Origin: Granulosicoccaceae sp. 1_MG-2023
Lineage (GTDB): Bacteria; Pseudomonadota; Gammaproteobacteria; Granulosicoccales; Granulosicoccaceae
Assembly: GCA_030546905.1 (NCBI GenBank)
Contig: JAUOPI010000009.1
Coordinates: 89,471-153,470 of the forward strand
DNA: 64,000 nt
Direction: 5' to 3'
Shown: positions 17,264 to 26,945 of the stretch, piece after piece
Layout of the letters: each line of letters begins with the position of its first letter
Position numbering within the stretch: position 1 is the first letter of the stretch
Notes under the pieces: model-generated
What the model was told of the DNA's origin: nothing
What the model saw: only the letters and a program-made list of their open reading frames with translations
Databases searched by the model: none
Made by a program: the position numbers and the translations under genes

Positions 17264-18205
17264 TCAGGCCATGCGTTCGCGTACCATGGCGATCAGTTTC
17301 TGATGATCGGCATCGAAATTACGGATACCTTCGGCGAGTTTTTCCGTGGCCATGGGGTCGGCATTGAGCTGCCAGCGGAAACTCGCTTCGTCCATTTTTA
17401 CCGGCGCCACACCGGAGGCTTTGGCCGGGTCCAGTTCGCGTTTGAGTTCACCGCTGTCGTCGGCCAGGGCCTGCAGCAGTTTCGGCGCAATCGTCAGGCG
17501 GTCACAACCGGCCAGCGCTTTGATTTGCTCAATATTGCGGAACGAGGCGCCCATCACCACCGTCTCTATCCCGTTGGATTTGTAGTAGTCATAGATGCGC
17601 CGCACCGATTGCACGCCCGGATCTTCATCCGGCGCGTAGCTGTCGCGGCCTTCGGCCTTTTTGTACCAATCCGTGATACGTCCGACAAACGGCGAGATCA
17701 GAAACGCACCGGCATCGGCGGCGGCAATCGCCTGAGCCTGACAGAACAACAGGGTCAGATTGCAGTCAATGCCCTGCTCCTGAAGGATTTGCGCTGCGCG
17801 GATGCCTTCCCAGGTTGAGGCCAGTTTGATCAGAATACGCTCACGGCCGATGCCGCGTTTTTCGTACTCAGCGATAATCTGCAAGGCGCGTTCGACGGAT
17901 TTTTCCGTATCGAAGGACAGACAGGCGTCGACCTCGGTGGAAACACGTCCCGGCACCAGGGCGGTCAACTCCGCTCCCACGGCCACGGTCAGCACGTCCA
18001 CCACCTGCTCGGCACTCAGGCCGGCGGCTTTGCCGGCGGCAAGTTCGCGCTCGATCAGATCAGCCGACGCCGGGTCTTTCAGGGCGCCGAGCACCAGCGA
18101 CGGGTTGGTGGTGCAGTCGACCGGCTGCCAGCTTTTCACAGCCTCCACTTCACCTGTATCGGCGACCACCACGGTCATCTCGCGCAGTTGCTCTAGTACA
18201 TTCAT
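17264..18205 (-). CDS. tal: Transaldolase
   Basis: 313 residues, class of E. coli TalB (317). It transfers dihydroxyacetone units between sedoheptulose 7-phosphate and glyceraldehyde 3-phosphate in the non-oxidative pentose phosphate pathway. Schiff-base Lys127 lies in [13 protein letters not shown]; acid/base Asp16 in [15 protein letters not shown] and [13 protein letters not shown] are diagnostic. It follows the xylulokinase gene by 57 bases on the same strand, consistent with a xylulose 5-phosphate disposal role. Confidence 0.92.
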   Translation of the reverse strand: MNVLEQLREMTVVVADTGEVEAVKSWQPVDCTTNPSLVLGALKDPASADLIERELAAGKAAGLSAEQVVDVLTVAVGAELTALVPGRVSTEVDACLSFDTEKSVERALQIIAEYEKRGIGRERILIKLASTWEGIRAAQILQEQGIDCNLTLLFCQAQAIAAADAGAFLISPFVGRITDWYKKAEGRDSYAPDEDPGVQSVRRIYDYYKSNGIETVVMGASFRNIEQIKALAGCDRLTIAPKLLQALADDSGELKRELDPAKASGVAPVKMDEASFRWQLNADPMATEKLAEGIRNFDADHQKLIAMVRERMA

Positions 18206-18262
18206 CGATTGGGTTCCTGTTGATTTCAGTGTCTGTCGGTCAGCGCGGCACGCTCACGCCGT

Positions 18263-19714
18263 TCAGCTGAGCTGTTTAAGCACCTTATACGCGCTGCGGA
18301 ATTTTTCATAGGCGGCGTCAAACTCACCCTGCCATTGTGGCTGCGGCTCGATCACCTCAGCGATCGCCGGCGGCGTCATTATAGCGGTCGGCTCCGCGCC
18401 GGTCGCGGCGACCTGCGCCAACCGCGCCGCACCGAGCGCGGCGCCGAACTCACCCTGCTGCGGGCGCAGCAGCGGGATGCCGAACACGGTCGCCAGCAAG
18501 GACAGCCAGTAGGAGGACGCGCTGCCGCCGCCGATGGCCCAGAGACTGTCGGGCCTGGTGCCGCTGGCGCGCAGCGCTTCGAGCGAATCGCGCAGGCCGA
18601 ATGAGACGCCTTCGAGTACGGCGCGGGTCAGCTCCGCCGGTCCGCTGGCCGTCGCCAGCCCGGTCAGGCTGCCGCGGACACGGGCGTCGTTGTGCGGCGT
18701 ACGCTCGCCGGACAGATACGGCAGAAACTGCACCGGCCCGGGCCCCTGTAAGGTGTCGCCCAGGGCCGCGGTCAGCTGCGCCGGACTTTGCCCGGTAATT
18801 CCGGCCAGCCAGTTCAGGCTATTGGTGGCCGAGAGCATCACGCCCATCTGATACCAACGCGCCGGCAGCGCATGACAAAAAGTATGCAGCGCGGTTTCCG
18901 GACACGGGTAATAGCCGTCGCGTGCGGCCAGCACCACCCCGGAGGTGCCCAGAGACACAAACCCGCTGCCCTCGTTTAATGCGCCGATACCACAGGCTGC
19001 GGCGGCGTTATCACCGGCCCCGCCGGCGACCACCACCTCGTGCTTGAGCCCCCAACGCCGGGCCAGTTCAGCGCGCAGCAAACCCGCCGCTTGCGAGCCT
19101 TCGACCAGCCGTGGCATCTGCTCCTCACGCATCTGCCCGGCCTTCAGCAGGGTCTGCGACCAGCGACGCCGGCCGACGTCCAGCCAGGCCGTGCCGGCGC
19201 TGTCGGACATATCGGCCACATAGTCGCCGGTCAGGTGGTAGTTGAGATAAGCGGCCGGCAGCAGCACCCGCGCGACCTGCCCGTAGACCGCAGCTTCGTG
19301 GCGGCGCAGCCAGGCCAGCTTCGGTGCGGTAAAACCGGGAAAAACAATGTTGCCGGCGCATTCGCGCACGCCCGGCATGGCGTCCAGTTCAGCGGCTTCC
19401 TGCTCACTGCGTGTGTCGTTCCAGAGAATACACGGACGCAGAACCGCACCGTCTTTATCCAGCAGGGTGGCGCCGTGCATATGGCCTGCCACGGCGATAC
19501 CGCGCAGCTCACTGAAGGCCGGGCAGTCGCGGCGCAATTCGGCCATCACCGCATCCAGCGCCTGCAGCCACAATGCCGGATCCTGCTCCGACCAGCCCGG
19601 CTGCGGCGTACTCACATCGTAGTGCTGCTCGGCCGATGCGATCAGCTCACCATCGGCGCTGAGCAACAGCGCACGCAAACCGGAAGTGCCCAGATCCAGT
19701 CCCAGAAAAACCAT
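18263..19714 (-). CDS. xylB: Xylulokinase
   Basis: 483 residues, equal in size to E. coli XylB (484). It phosphorylates D-xylulose to xylulose 5-phosphate. FGGY kinase features: N-terminal phosphate-1 motif FLGLDLGTSGLRALL, MHGATLLD with the substrate-binding region, GGAGDNAAAACGIG with the catalytic Asp, and the C-terminal ATP-binding GGGSASSYWLSLLA. Start ATG 19714 (AAGGTGG upstream) gives the normal N-terminus; the frame is open to 19756 but without family support. Together with the dehydrogenase this makes D-arabinitol, via xylulose, the likely route of the locus; in P. fluorescens the equivalent gene is mtlY. Confidence 0.9.
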   Translation of the reverse strand: MVFLGLDLGTSGLRALLLSADGELIASAEQHYDVSTPQPGWSEQDPALWLQALDAVMAELRRDCPAFSELRGIAVAGHMHGATLLDKDGAVLRPCILWNDTRSEQEAAELDAMPGVRECAGNIVFPGFTAPKLAWLRRHEAAVYGQVARVLLPAAYLNYHLTGDYVADMSDSAGTAWLDVGRRRWSQTLLKAGQMREEQMPRLVEGSQAAGLLRAELARRWGLKHEVVVAGGAGDNAAAACGIGALNEGSGFVSLGTSGVVLAARDGYYPCPETALHTFCHALPARWYQMGVMLSATNSLNWLAGITGQSPAQLTAALGDTLQGPGPVQFLPYLSGERTPHNDARVRGSLTGLATASGPAELTRAVLEGVSFGLRDSLEALRASGTRPDSLWAIGGGSASSYWLSLLATVFGIPLLRPQQGEFGAALGAARLAQVAATGAEPTAIMTPPAIAEVIEPQPQWQGEFDAAYEKFRSAYKVLKQLS

Positions 19715-19842
19715 AATCCACCTTGAAAACGCGCTTGAAGCCGAAGGCGCAAGCATAAAACGTTTGCCCTGCTTTGTGCTGCAGCGGTGAAAAAAGTACG
19801 AACTTCCGCAGCTTCGCGGACAACTGCGTATCAGCGCGCAGA

Positions 19843-20301
19843 CTATTCCTTGACCGACTCCATCACCACATAGGTGGAGGTACTGCGTACATAGGGCAAG
19901 GTGGCGATCTGTTCGCCCATTACCCGGCGGTATTCGGCAATATCGCGGGTGCGCACTTTAAGCAGATAGTCGAACTGACCGGCAATCATATGACAGGCCT
20001 CAATGGCCGGCAGCTGCGCCACCGCGCGGTTAAACGCGCCGAGGGCTTCTTCGTTGGTGATCTCCAGCTTGACCTCAGCAAAGGCCACATGATCACGGTT
20101 GAGCAGGTGATGATTGAGCACTGCACGGAAGCCACGGATAACCCCGCGCTCCAGCAGGCGCTTGAAGCGCACCTGACAGGGGGTTTTACTCAGCCCCACG
20201 CGCGATGCCAGTTCCGTGACCGACATGCGGCCGTCCTGCTCAAGCAGATCCAGCATTTTCAGATCATAGGAGTCGATTTGACCTTCACTCACTGATTCCA
20301 T
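19843..20301 (-). CDS. Lrp/AsnC-family regulator, probable PutR
   Basis: 152 residues: an N-terminal helix-turn-helix (residues 12-60, MSVTELASRVGLSKTPCQVRFKRL) and a C-terminal RAM ligand-binding domain (from about 70, including CHMIAGQFDYLLKVRTRDI). It is divergent from putA, with 141 bases between the starts. In alphaproteobacteria and Vibrio an Lrp-type PutR activates putA in response to proline, and the PutA here cannot regulate itself, so the same role is likely. The SKTPCQVRFKRL recognition helix matches proline-responsive members as I recall them. Confidence 0.82.
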   Translation of the reverse strand: MESVSEGQIDSYDLKMLDLLEQDGRMSVTELASRVGLSKTPCQVRFKRLLERGVIRGFRAVLNHHLLNRDHVAFAEVKLEITNEEALGAFNRAVAQLPAIEACHMIAGQFDYLLKVRTRDIAEYRRVMGEQIATLPYVRSTSTYVVMESVKE

Positions 20302-20442
20302 AGCCGCTTTGCCTTGTATCTTGTAACTTTTTAATTCTATCAGACTTTATATGACACGTATTTAGGCCAATCTCAGTAAAACACGGTGCTAGGATGAGGC
20401 TTCTTATCCTGATTTCGGGCAAGCCCGCCGGAGAATTGCAGC
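20302..20442. promoter_or_regulatory. Divergent promoter region of the lrp-type gene and putA
   Basis: 141 bases, AT-rich in the first 70 (for example TAACTTTTTAATTCTATCAG at 20326-20345), between the two divergent starts. It must carry both promoters and the regulator site. No clear palindrome was identified by eye. Confidence 0.55.
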
Positions 20443-23400
20443 ATGACCGACACCGACACCGACAACTGCCGCCGCGCCCTGGAGGCCTTACACCGCGCGC
20501 CGCAAGCCGATGTAATCGCCCGCCTGGCCGGCAAATTTCCCTTTACCCAAGCCGAACGCGAACGCTTCGCCGCTGACGGCGCCGCACTTGTCAGCCGCAT
20601 CCGCGCAGACAGCCGTCCGCGCCTGATGGAAGCCTTTCTGGCCGAATACGGACTCTCGACCCGCGAAGGCGTGGCCCTGATGTGTCTGGCCGAAGCCTTG
20701 TTGCGCGTACCCGATGCTGAAACCATCGACGCGCTGATCGAAGACAAGATTGCGCCCTCATCCTGGGGCGAGCATCTGGGCCAGTCCAGCAGCTCGCTTG
20801 TGAATGCCTCGACCTGGGGTTTGATGCTGACCGGCCGCATACTGCGCGATGAGCAGGAAGACGGCGTGGCCGGCACACTGCGCGGTGTACTGAAACGCCT
20901 CGGCGAGCCGCTGATCCGCACGGCCGTGCGTCAGGCCATGCGCGAACTGGGCAGCGAGTTTGTCCTCGGCCGAGATATCGATGAGGCCGTCGGGCGCGCC
21001 AAAAACAAAGAAAAACACGGCTTTACCTATTCCTACGACATGCTCGGAGAAGCCGCCCTGACGGCCGCAGATGCGCAAGCGTATTTCCAGTCCTATAAGG
21101 CAGCAATTGCAGCCCTGGCCCCGCGTTGTGTACATGACAATATTGCCGATAACCCCGGCATCTCAGTCAAGCTCTCAGCCCTGCATCCGCGCTATGAAGT
21201 CAAACACCACGACCGTGTCTGTAAGGAACTGGTCAAACACACTCTGGCCCTGGCGAAACTGGCACGCGACGCCAATATGGGCTTTAACATCGACGCCGAA
21301 GAAGCCGACCGGCTTGTCCTCTCGCTGGATGTCATCGAAGCGGTGCTGCGTGATCCGGCGCTGGCCGGCTGGGATGGTTTCGGGGTTGTAGTACAGGCCT
21401 ACAGCAAGCGCACCAGCGCGGTAATCGACTGGCTCTACAGCCTCGCCGCGTCACTTGACCGGCGCTTGATGGTGCGTCTGGTCAAGGGCGCTTACTGGGA
21501 CTATGAAATCAAACACGCGCAGGTCGAAGGCCTGAGCGACTTTCCGGTGTTCACCGATAAAAGCGCCACCGATGTAAGCTATCTGTGCTGTGCCCGCCAG
21601 TTGCTCGGCAAAACCGACCGCATCTACCCGCAGTTCGCCACCCATAACGCCCACACGGTGGCCGCTGTGCTGGCCATGGCCGATGACAAAAATGCCTTTG
21701 AGTTCCAGCGACTTCACGGTATGGGCGAGTCGCTGCACGATATGGTCAAACAGGATCAGGGCACCCGCTGCCGCATCTATGCGCCGGTCGGCCAGCACCG
21801 TGACCTGCTCGCCTATCTGGTGCGCCGCCTGCTGGAAAACGGCGCCAACAGCTCATTTGTGAATCAGATCGTCGACACCCGCATCGACCCGACGGATGTG
21901 GCAGCCGACCCTTTCAGTGCGCTGGAGAACAGCAAGCCCAACCCTCTGTTGCTGTATCCCTCGGCGCTATACGGTGCCGAACGGCCCAATTCGCGCGGCA
22001 CCGATATTCACGATGCAGCCACCCGTCAGCGCATGCTCGACGCACACGCAGAAAATGCCAAGCTGCAGTATCAGGTCAGCCCCTTGCTGGCCACAGACGC
22101 ACAAGCTCTGGCCGCCGAAGCAATCGTCAACCCGGCCCGCCCTGATGACTCGCCCGGCAGCGTTGCCGAAGCCAGTGACGAGGATGTGCGTCAGGCGCTT
22201 GATGCGGCACAAGCCTGGGCTGATACCGCGGATGCGCAAAGCCGCTGCCGCACACTACAAGCCGCCGCCGATTTGCTTGAAGAGCACGAGACGGAGTTCT
22301 TTACCCTGCTCGCCCGCGAGGCCGGCAAAACCTGGGAAGACGGTATTGCCGAAGTGCGTGAGGCGGTGGATTTTCTGCGCTACTACGCCTTGCAGGGACT
22401 GGCTGAAGGCGCTGCCCGGCCCCGTGGTGTGATCACTTGTATTTCACCCTGGAACTTCCCGCTGGCGATCTTCTGTGGACAGATCAGCGCCGCGCTGGCC
22501 GCCGGCAATGCAGTGCTGGCCAAACCGGCCGAAACCACCCCGGCCACGGCCTGGCGCGCAGTACAACTACTGCACCAAGCCGGAGTGCCACGTAGTGCAT
22601 TGCAACTGCTGCCCGGCAGCGGTGCACGGGTTGGCAATCAACTCACCGGCGATCCGCGGGTGGCAGGCGTCTGCTTTACCGGTTCGACCCGCACCGCACA
22701 GGCGATTCACCGCAATATGGCGGCAAACCTGTCTCCCGATGCGCTGTTGATTGCCGAGACCGGCGGGCTCAATGCCATGATCGTCGACAGCACCGCCCTG
22801 CCCGAGCAGGCCGTGCGGGCGATTATCGAATCGGCATTCCAATCAGCCGGTCAGCGCTGCTCAGCCCTGCGCATGCTGTATCTACAGGAAGACACGGCAC
22901 AAACGGTGATGACCATGCTATTCGGTGCCATGGATGAATTACTGATCGACGATCCGCTCAAGCTCAGCACCGATATCGGGCCGATTATCAGCGACTCTGC
23001 GGCGGCCGAGATCCGCGCCTATATCGATCAGGCGCAGGCACAGGGCCGGGTACTGAAAACCCTCGCCGCGCCGGCGGGCGGCAGTTTCGTCGCTCCCACG
23101 GTTATCCGGGTTAACGGCATCGCCGATCTGGAGCGGGAAATCTTCGGTCCGGTCTTGCATATCGCCACCTTTAAGGCCGGTCAGATCGACCAGCTTATCG
23201 ACGATATCAACACCAGCGGCTACGGCCTGACCTTCGCCCTGCAATCGCGTATCGACGACCGGGTCAATCACCTCAGTCAACGTATCCGTGCCGGTAATCT
23301 CTATATCAACCGCAATCAGATCGGCGCCATCGTCGGTTCGCAACCGTTCGGCGGTGAGGGCTTGTCGGGCACCGGACCGAAAGCCGGCGGGCCGGACTAT

Positions 23401-23940
23401 GTCAGGCAGTTTTACGCCACAAGCCGGGTGACGCAGGCAAAAGTTGAGGGGCGGAGCGTCACGGCAGAGGAAGTGCAGAAAGCGCTCGATGCGCTGCCGC
23501 AGGCGGTGCAAAAGCCGCTGTCGCAGGAAATCATGCCCGGCCCGACCGGCGAGTCCAACCAGCTCTCGCGCTACCCGCGCGGCAAGGTCCTGTGTCTGGG
23601 GCCGGACCTGACAAGTGCACGGGAACAGGCACAGATCGCCGCACAGCACGCTTGTCTGGCCTTGATCGTTTGTCCGGGCGCCGGCAGTAGTGAGGGCATA
23701 GACGGTTTTCTGCCGCGTGGCCTGTTAACAAGCCTGCAAGGGACGGAGGTGGTTGCGCTGTGGAGCGAGAATGATGACTGCCGCGAGGCCCGGCGGGCCC
23801 TGGCGGCACGCGAAGGGGCGCTGATTCCGCTGGCCACCGGGCCGCAGAGTCTGGCCACGCGCTGTGTCTGCGAACGTCACGTCTGCATTGATACGACCGC
23901 CGCCGGCGGTAATGCAAGCCTGCTGGCAGCAGGAAGCTGA
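20443..23940 (+). CDS. putA: Bifunctional proline dehydrogenase / P5C dehydrogenase PutA
   Basis: 1165 residues. Oxidises proline to glutamate in two steps. The N-terminus begins with the helical arm (LAGKFPFTQAERERF) and not with the ribbon-helix-helix DNA-binding domain found in enteric PutA. The FAD-dependent proline dehydrogenase barrel spans about 210-480 (FNIDAEEADRL, QAYSKRTSAVIDWL, YPQFATHNAHTV). The NAD-dependent aldehyde dehydrogenase spans about 560-1010, with catalytic Cys806 in SAGQRCSALRML and Glu772 in AETGGLNAM. The last 150 residues are the extra C-terminal ALDH-like domain of long PutA proteins. ATG 20443 has GGAG upstream. A strong terminator follows directly. Confidence 0.94.
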   Translation: MTDTDTDNCRRALEALHRAPQADVIARLAGKFPFTQAERERFAADGAALVSRIRADSRPRLMEAFLAEYGLSTREGVALMCLAEALLRVPDAETIDALIEDKIAPSSWGEHLGQSSSSLVNASTWGLMLTGRILRDEQEDGVAGTLRGVLKRLGEPLIRTAVRQAMRELGSEFVLGRDIDEAVGRAKNKEKHGFTYSYDMLGEAALTAADAQAYFQSYKAAIAALAPRCVHDNIADNPGISVKLSALHPRYEVKHHDRVCKELVKHTLALAKLARDANMGFNIDAEEADRLVLSLDVIEAVLRDPALAGWDGFGVVVQAYSKRTSAVIDWLYSLAASLDRRLMVRLVKGAYWDYEIKHAQVEGLSDFPVFTDKSATDVSYLCCARQLLGKTDRIYPQFATHNAHTVAAVLAMADDKNAFEFQRLHGMGESLHDMVKQDQGTRCRIYAPVGQHRDLLAYLVRRLLENGANSSFVNQIVDTRIDPTDVAADPFSALENSKPNPLLLYPSALYGAERPNSRGTDIHDAATRQRMLDAHAENAKLQYQVSPLLATDAQALAAEAIVNPARPDDSPGSVAEASDEDVRQALDAAQAWADTADAQSRCRTLQAAADLLEEHETEFFTLLAREAGKTWEDGIAEVREAVDFLRYYALQGLAEGAARPRGVITCISPWNFPLAIFCGQISAALAAGNAVLAKPAETTPATAWRAVQLLHQAGVPRSALQLLPGSGARVGNQLTGDPRVAGVCFTGSTRTAQAIHRNMAANLSPDALLIAETGGLNAMIVDSTALPEQAVRAIIESAFQSAGQRCSALRMLYLQEDTAQTVMTMLFGAMDELLIDDPLKLSTDIGPIISDSAAAEIRAYIDQAQAQGRVLKTLAAPAGGSFVAPTVIRVNGIADLEREIFGPVLHIATFKAGQIDQLIDDINTSGYGLTFALQSRIDDRVNHLSQRIRAGNLYINRNQIGAIVGSQPFGGEGLSGTGPKAGGPDYVRQFYATSRVTQAKVEGRSVTAEEVQKALDALPQAVQKPLSQEIMPGPTGESNQLSRYPRGKVLCLGPDLTSAREQAQIAAQHACLALIVCPGAGSSEGIDGFLPRGLLTSLQGTEVVALWSENDDCREARRALAAREGALIPLATGPQSLATRCVCERHVCIDTTAAGGNASLLAAGS

Positions 23941-23945
23941 ATCAG

Positions 23946-23970
23946 GGCCGCCCTCGGGCGGCCTTTTTTC
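23946..23970 (+). terminator. Rho-independent terminator of putA
   Basis: GGCCGCCC/GGGCGGCC, an 8-bp stem with a 2-base loop (23946-23963), followed by six T residues (23964-23969). It starts five bases after the putA stop. Confidence 0.93.
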
Positions 23971-23987
23971 TGACCGGCCGCGGGGCG

Positions 23988-25388
23988 CTACAACAACAGT
24001 GCGAGGAACAAGGCCCCGAACATCCAGCCGATACCATTGCTGTTTTTCTGCCGGTCTTTCTCTTCGGCCTTCAGGCTGTCCTGCCCGCTGCTGTCAGGCA
24101 AACCATTGTTCAGATCCTGACTGAAGGTGGCACCACTGCCCTGGTCGAGCAGTTCGCTGCCGAGCCTATCCGCGCGTGTTACCGCCGCATCCATCTGCGG
24201 CGAACCGTCACCGCGGACAATATGCGGACGCATAACCAGAATCGTTTCAGAGCGGTTGAAGCGCTCTTCGTTTTCCGAGAACAAGGCGCCGAGCAAGGGA
24301 ATCGAACGCAAGCCCGGCACACCGGATTCACGTTCGACCCGGGCGTTTTTGATCAAGCCGCCGATCAGCAAAGGCTGCCCGTCATCGGCAATCAGATGGG
24401 TAGTCACTTCGGTGGTACTGACCGAGGGAATACCGTCAGTGACGGTGCCGGAGCTGACCTCTGGATGGACTTCGAGCATGATCCGGTCTTTGTTGTCCAC
24501 ATTGGCGCGCACCCGCAGAATCACACCGGATTCGACAAACTCCACGCTTTCGGTGGTCACCGCATCAATGGTGGTGGTGACCTTATAACCGATGCGATCA
24601 CCGATAATCACTTCGGCATCGCGGTCTTCCAGCACCACCAGCTTGGGCGTTGATAAGGTACGCACGCGACCGCTTTGCGAGAGCGCATCGATATACACAT
24701 CCAGATCGCGGGTCAGGTATTGCATAAAGAAACCGCGATTGGCGGCGCCGGTTAAGCCGTCCGCGCCATAGCTGCTGTCACCCCGCCGCGAGGTCCAGTC
24801 CACGCCGAAGGTTTCTTCGTCCGTCAACGCGATCTCAAGAATCTCCGCCTCGATCAGAACCTGCCGCGGTTCCTTGTCCACCTCGTCAATCACCCGGCTG
24901 ATACGGTCCAGAAAATCACCACGGTCGGAAACCACCAGCGTATCGCGGTTATCCACCACCGACATGCGTCCGTAACGTGACAGATAGGGTTCAAGCAGCT
25001 CGACGGCGTTCTCCGGATCGACATATTGCAGATGAAAAGAACGCACTTGCGTCACATCACTGACGCGGTGCTGACCGACTTCGTCTGCGGTGACAATAAA
25101 ATAGCCCTCGCCACGCCGTTCCACTTCGACACCGGCGGCAGACGCCACGGTGCGGATCGCCGCGTCGACGGAATTCTCATACAGGCGTACCGAGACATTG
25201 CCGCTGATCTTATTGCTGACAACAATGCTGACTTCACCGAGTTCGCCGAGGATCTCAAAAGCCTGATAGACCGGTGTATCCAGTAAATTCAGTTCAAAGC
25301 GCCCGCCGGCGGCCGACAGTGCGCCTGTGGCGGCCAGACTCAGCAGCAGCGCCAACAGCAATTTTCTCAACATTGATATCCCTTTCAT
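23988..25388 (-). CDS. mshL: Secretin of the MSHA-like pilus (MshL-like)
   Basis: 466 residues. Signal peptide (LLLALLLSLAATGALSA), then short N0/N1-like domains (LNLLDTPVYQAFEILGELGEVSIVV; VRSFHLQYVDPENAVELL) and the secretin core from about 210, with VEFVESGVILRVRANV and the closing GVPGLRSIPLLGALFSE motif. It forms the outer-membrane gate for the fibre. The C-terminus is odd: a polar linker ends in a hydrophobic segment (IGWMFGALFLALLL) at the very end. An in-frame ATG at 25373 with AAAGGGA upstream is an equally good start. Last gene of the cluster, eight bases after the MshK-like gene. Confidence 0.85.
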   Translation of the reverse strand: MKGISMLRKLLLALLLSLAATGALSAAGGRFELNLLDTPVYQAFEILGELGEVSIVVSNKISGNVSVRLYENSVDAAIRTVASAAGVEVERRGEGYFIVTADEVGQHRVSDVTQVRSFHLQYVDPENAVELLEPYLSRYGRMSVVDNRDTLVVSDRGDFLDRISRVIDEVDKEPRQVLIEAEILEIALTDEETFGVDWTSRRGDSSYGADGLTGAANRGFFMQYLTRDLDVYIDALSQSGRVRTLSTPKLVVLEDRDAEVIIGDRIGYKVTTTIDAVTTESVEFVESGVILRVRANVDNKDRIMLEVHPEVSSGTVTDGIPSVSTTEVTTHLIADDGQPLLIGGLIKNARVERESGVPGLRSIPLLGALFSENEERFNRSETILVMRPHIVRGDGSPQMDAAVTRADRLGSELLDQGSGATFSQDLNNGLPDSSGQDSLKAEEKDRQKNSNGIGWMFGALFLALLL

Positions 25389-25396
25389 CCGTGACC

Positions 25397-25720
25397 CTAT
25401 CCGGCCTGACTCTGCGCGGCCAGTTTGAGAACAAACTCTTCGCCGTCCTTGCGAAGAGTGACCGCCTTTGCCTCGACGGCCACCAGCGTATAGCCTTCAA
25501 ATTGCTGGCCAACTTTGACAAGTTTGCCGTCAATATTTGCCATAGAGCGTTTTCCGGCCACCACAACAGCCCGTAAACGCAGCGCCAAAGGCGTGCGCTG
25601 CACCGTTTCGGCATCGCTCGCGGGCGCCGGCGGCGTGTGTGAAAAGGGGTCATAACGGAGTGCGTCGTCAGCCAGCGCCGGCGGCGCTGCCAGAAACAGG
25701 CACAGAACCAGGCGTTTCAT
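25397..25720 (-). CDS. MshK/PilP-like periplasmic pilus assembly protein
   Basis: 107 residues with a signal peptide (MKRLVLCLFLAAPPALA) and a Pro-rich linker (DPFSHTPPAPAS). A small domain follows (LRLRAVVVAGKRSMANIDGKLVKVGQQFEGYTLVAVEAKAVTLRKDG region, residues 46-97), like the HR/PilP-type domain of GspC, PilP and MshK that docks on the secretin. Its start codon overlaps the stop of the PilO-like gene (TAATG), so translation is coupled. Confidence 0.72.
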   Translation of the reverse strand: MKRLVLCLFLAAPPALADDALRYDPFSHTPPAPASDAETVQRTPLALRLRAVVVAGKRSMANIDGKLVKVGQQFEGYTLVAVEAKAVTLRKDGEEFVLKLAAQSQAG

Positions 25721-26280
25721 TATCCCTTGATCTCCGGCATGCGGTAGGAAACCACACGCAGCTTCATGGTCACGCCCCGGGGCGCGGCAGAGTCAATCGT
25801 GAAGTGCTTGACGGTCATCGGCTGCAGCGCCTGCTCGGCGTCCTGCAACCACTGATAGACCGCGCGGTAATCACCGGCGATGGTGATATCAAACGGAATC
25901 TCCTCAAACCGCATCACCTTTTGCGGACTCAGCGGTATGACACTTTTCAGGGCCACGCCGTGCTGGTAGGAAACGCTGTCCAGCGCACCGACCACATAGG
26001 GCACAATCGCGTCCGCATCACGTGCGTCGCTGTTGAGTGAGAGCCGCCGTTGCAATTTCCCGATACGTTCACCGGTTTGTGCGATCTGCCTGTCCAGCCG
26101 CTCGAAAGGCCCCGCCCCGGCAATCTGCACACGCTCGCTCTGCAGCGAGCGGTTCAGCGCAGCGACCTGCAGCAGCGGCTTAGCCAGCACATAGTGGTAC
26201 AAGCCGGCCGCGATCAATGCCAACACGCAAAGCATGCCGACAAGCCAGACCGGACGTTTCATCAGCTCCGCAGGCAACAT
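25720..26280 (-). CDS. PilO/MshJ-like inner-membrane assembly protein
   Basis: 186 residues: one transmembrane helix near 14-32 (VGMLCVLALIAAGLYHYVL), a coiled-coil stretch at about 45-80 (SLQSERVQIAG, RLDRQIAQTGERIGKLQRRL) and a periplasmic ferredoxin-like domain. This is the PilO/GspM-type layout; it pairs with the PilN-like protein upstream to align platform and secretin. Start overlaps the upstream stop by one base (TGATG). Confidence 0.75.
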   Translation of the reverse strand: MLPAELMKRPVWLVGMLCVLALIAAGLYHYVLAKPLLQVAALNRSLQSERVQIAGAGPFERLDRQIAQTGERIGKLQRRLSLNSDARDADAIVPYVVGALDSVSYQHGVALKSVIPLSPQKVMRFEEIPFDITIAGDYRAVYQWLQDAEQALQPMTVKHFTIDSAAPRGVTMKLRVVSYRMPEIKG

Positions 26281-26945
26281 CAGGATGCTCCTTCTGCGAC
26301 TGGCTGAAACAACACCATCAGTTCAAAATGCACGCGCCCGCCCGCCCTGCCCGGCGCATCGCTGCGCAGCAGTTCAACCCTGGCCACCGTAGCATCGGCG
26401 TTCAGTGCCGACATAAACTGCCCGAGCAGGGTATGACTGTCAGCCTGCCCCGAAATCGTCATACCGGCACTGACCTGTACTGCATCAAAAGCCGACTGCA
26501 GACCGACACTGCGCTCTGGTATGCGGATAAAATAGCTACTGCCGGCTTTGACATCTTCGGCCATAACCGGCTCGCCGGAGCGTTCAAACAACAGCGCATC
26601 AAAATACAGCCCCGGACTCAGTGCCGAGTCCAGCACCCGCAGAATCCGCTGTGCACTCAGATCACCGCGCAAGCCACGCAACACCACGGCCTGCCTCTGT
26701 AATTCCTTCTCGCGCTCCTGCAGCTCAGCCAGTGCATCTTCCTTTTCCGTCAGACGCAAACGCTGCTCATGCAGAAGCCCAGCCTCGCGACGGTGTCCGG
26801 ACAGGCTCTGCTCCAGAACCAGGCGCAAAGCAGCCGCTGCGATCAGCAACAGCAGCACAAGAATCAGGAAACGACGCAGGTCGGCGGCCAGACTGCGGCG
26901 GCGCTCGTAGACCGGCGGTATCAGATTGAAGCTGTCCGCCATCAC
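26280..26945 (-). CDS. PilN/MshI-type inner-membrane assembly protein
   Basis: 221 residues. The short cytoplasmic head FNLIPPVYERRRSLAADLRR carries the NLxP motif by which PilN proteins bind PilM. A transmembrane helix follows at about 26-42, then a coiled coil (EQRLRLTEKEDALAELQER) and a periplasmic domain. Start overlaps the PilM-like stop by four bases (ATGA), matching the obligate PilM-PilN pairing. Confidence 0.8.
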   Translation of the reverse strand: MMADSFNLIPPVYERRRSLAADLRRFLILVLLLLIAAAALRLVLEQSLSGHRREAGLLHEQRLRLTEKEDALAELQEREKELQRQAVVLRGLRGDLSAQRILRVLDSALSPGLYFDALLFERSGEPVMAEDVKAGSSYFIRIPERSVGLQSAFDAVQVSAGMTISGQADSHTLLGQFMSALNADATVARVELLRSDAPGRAGGRVHFELMVLFQPVAEGAS

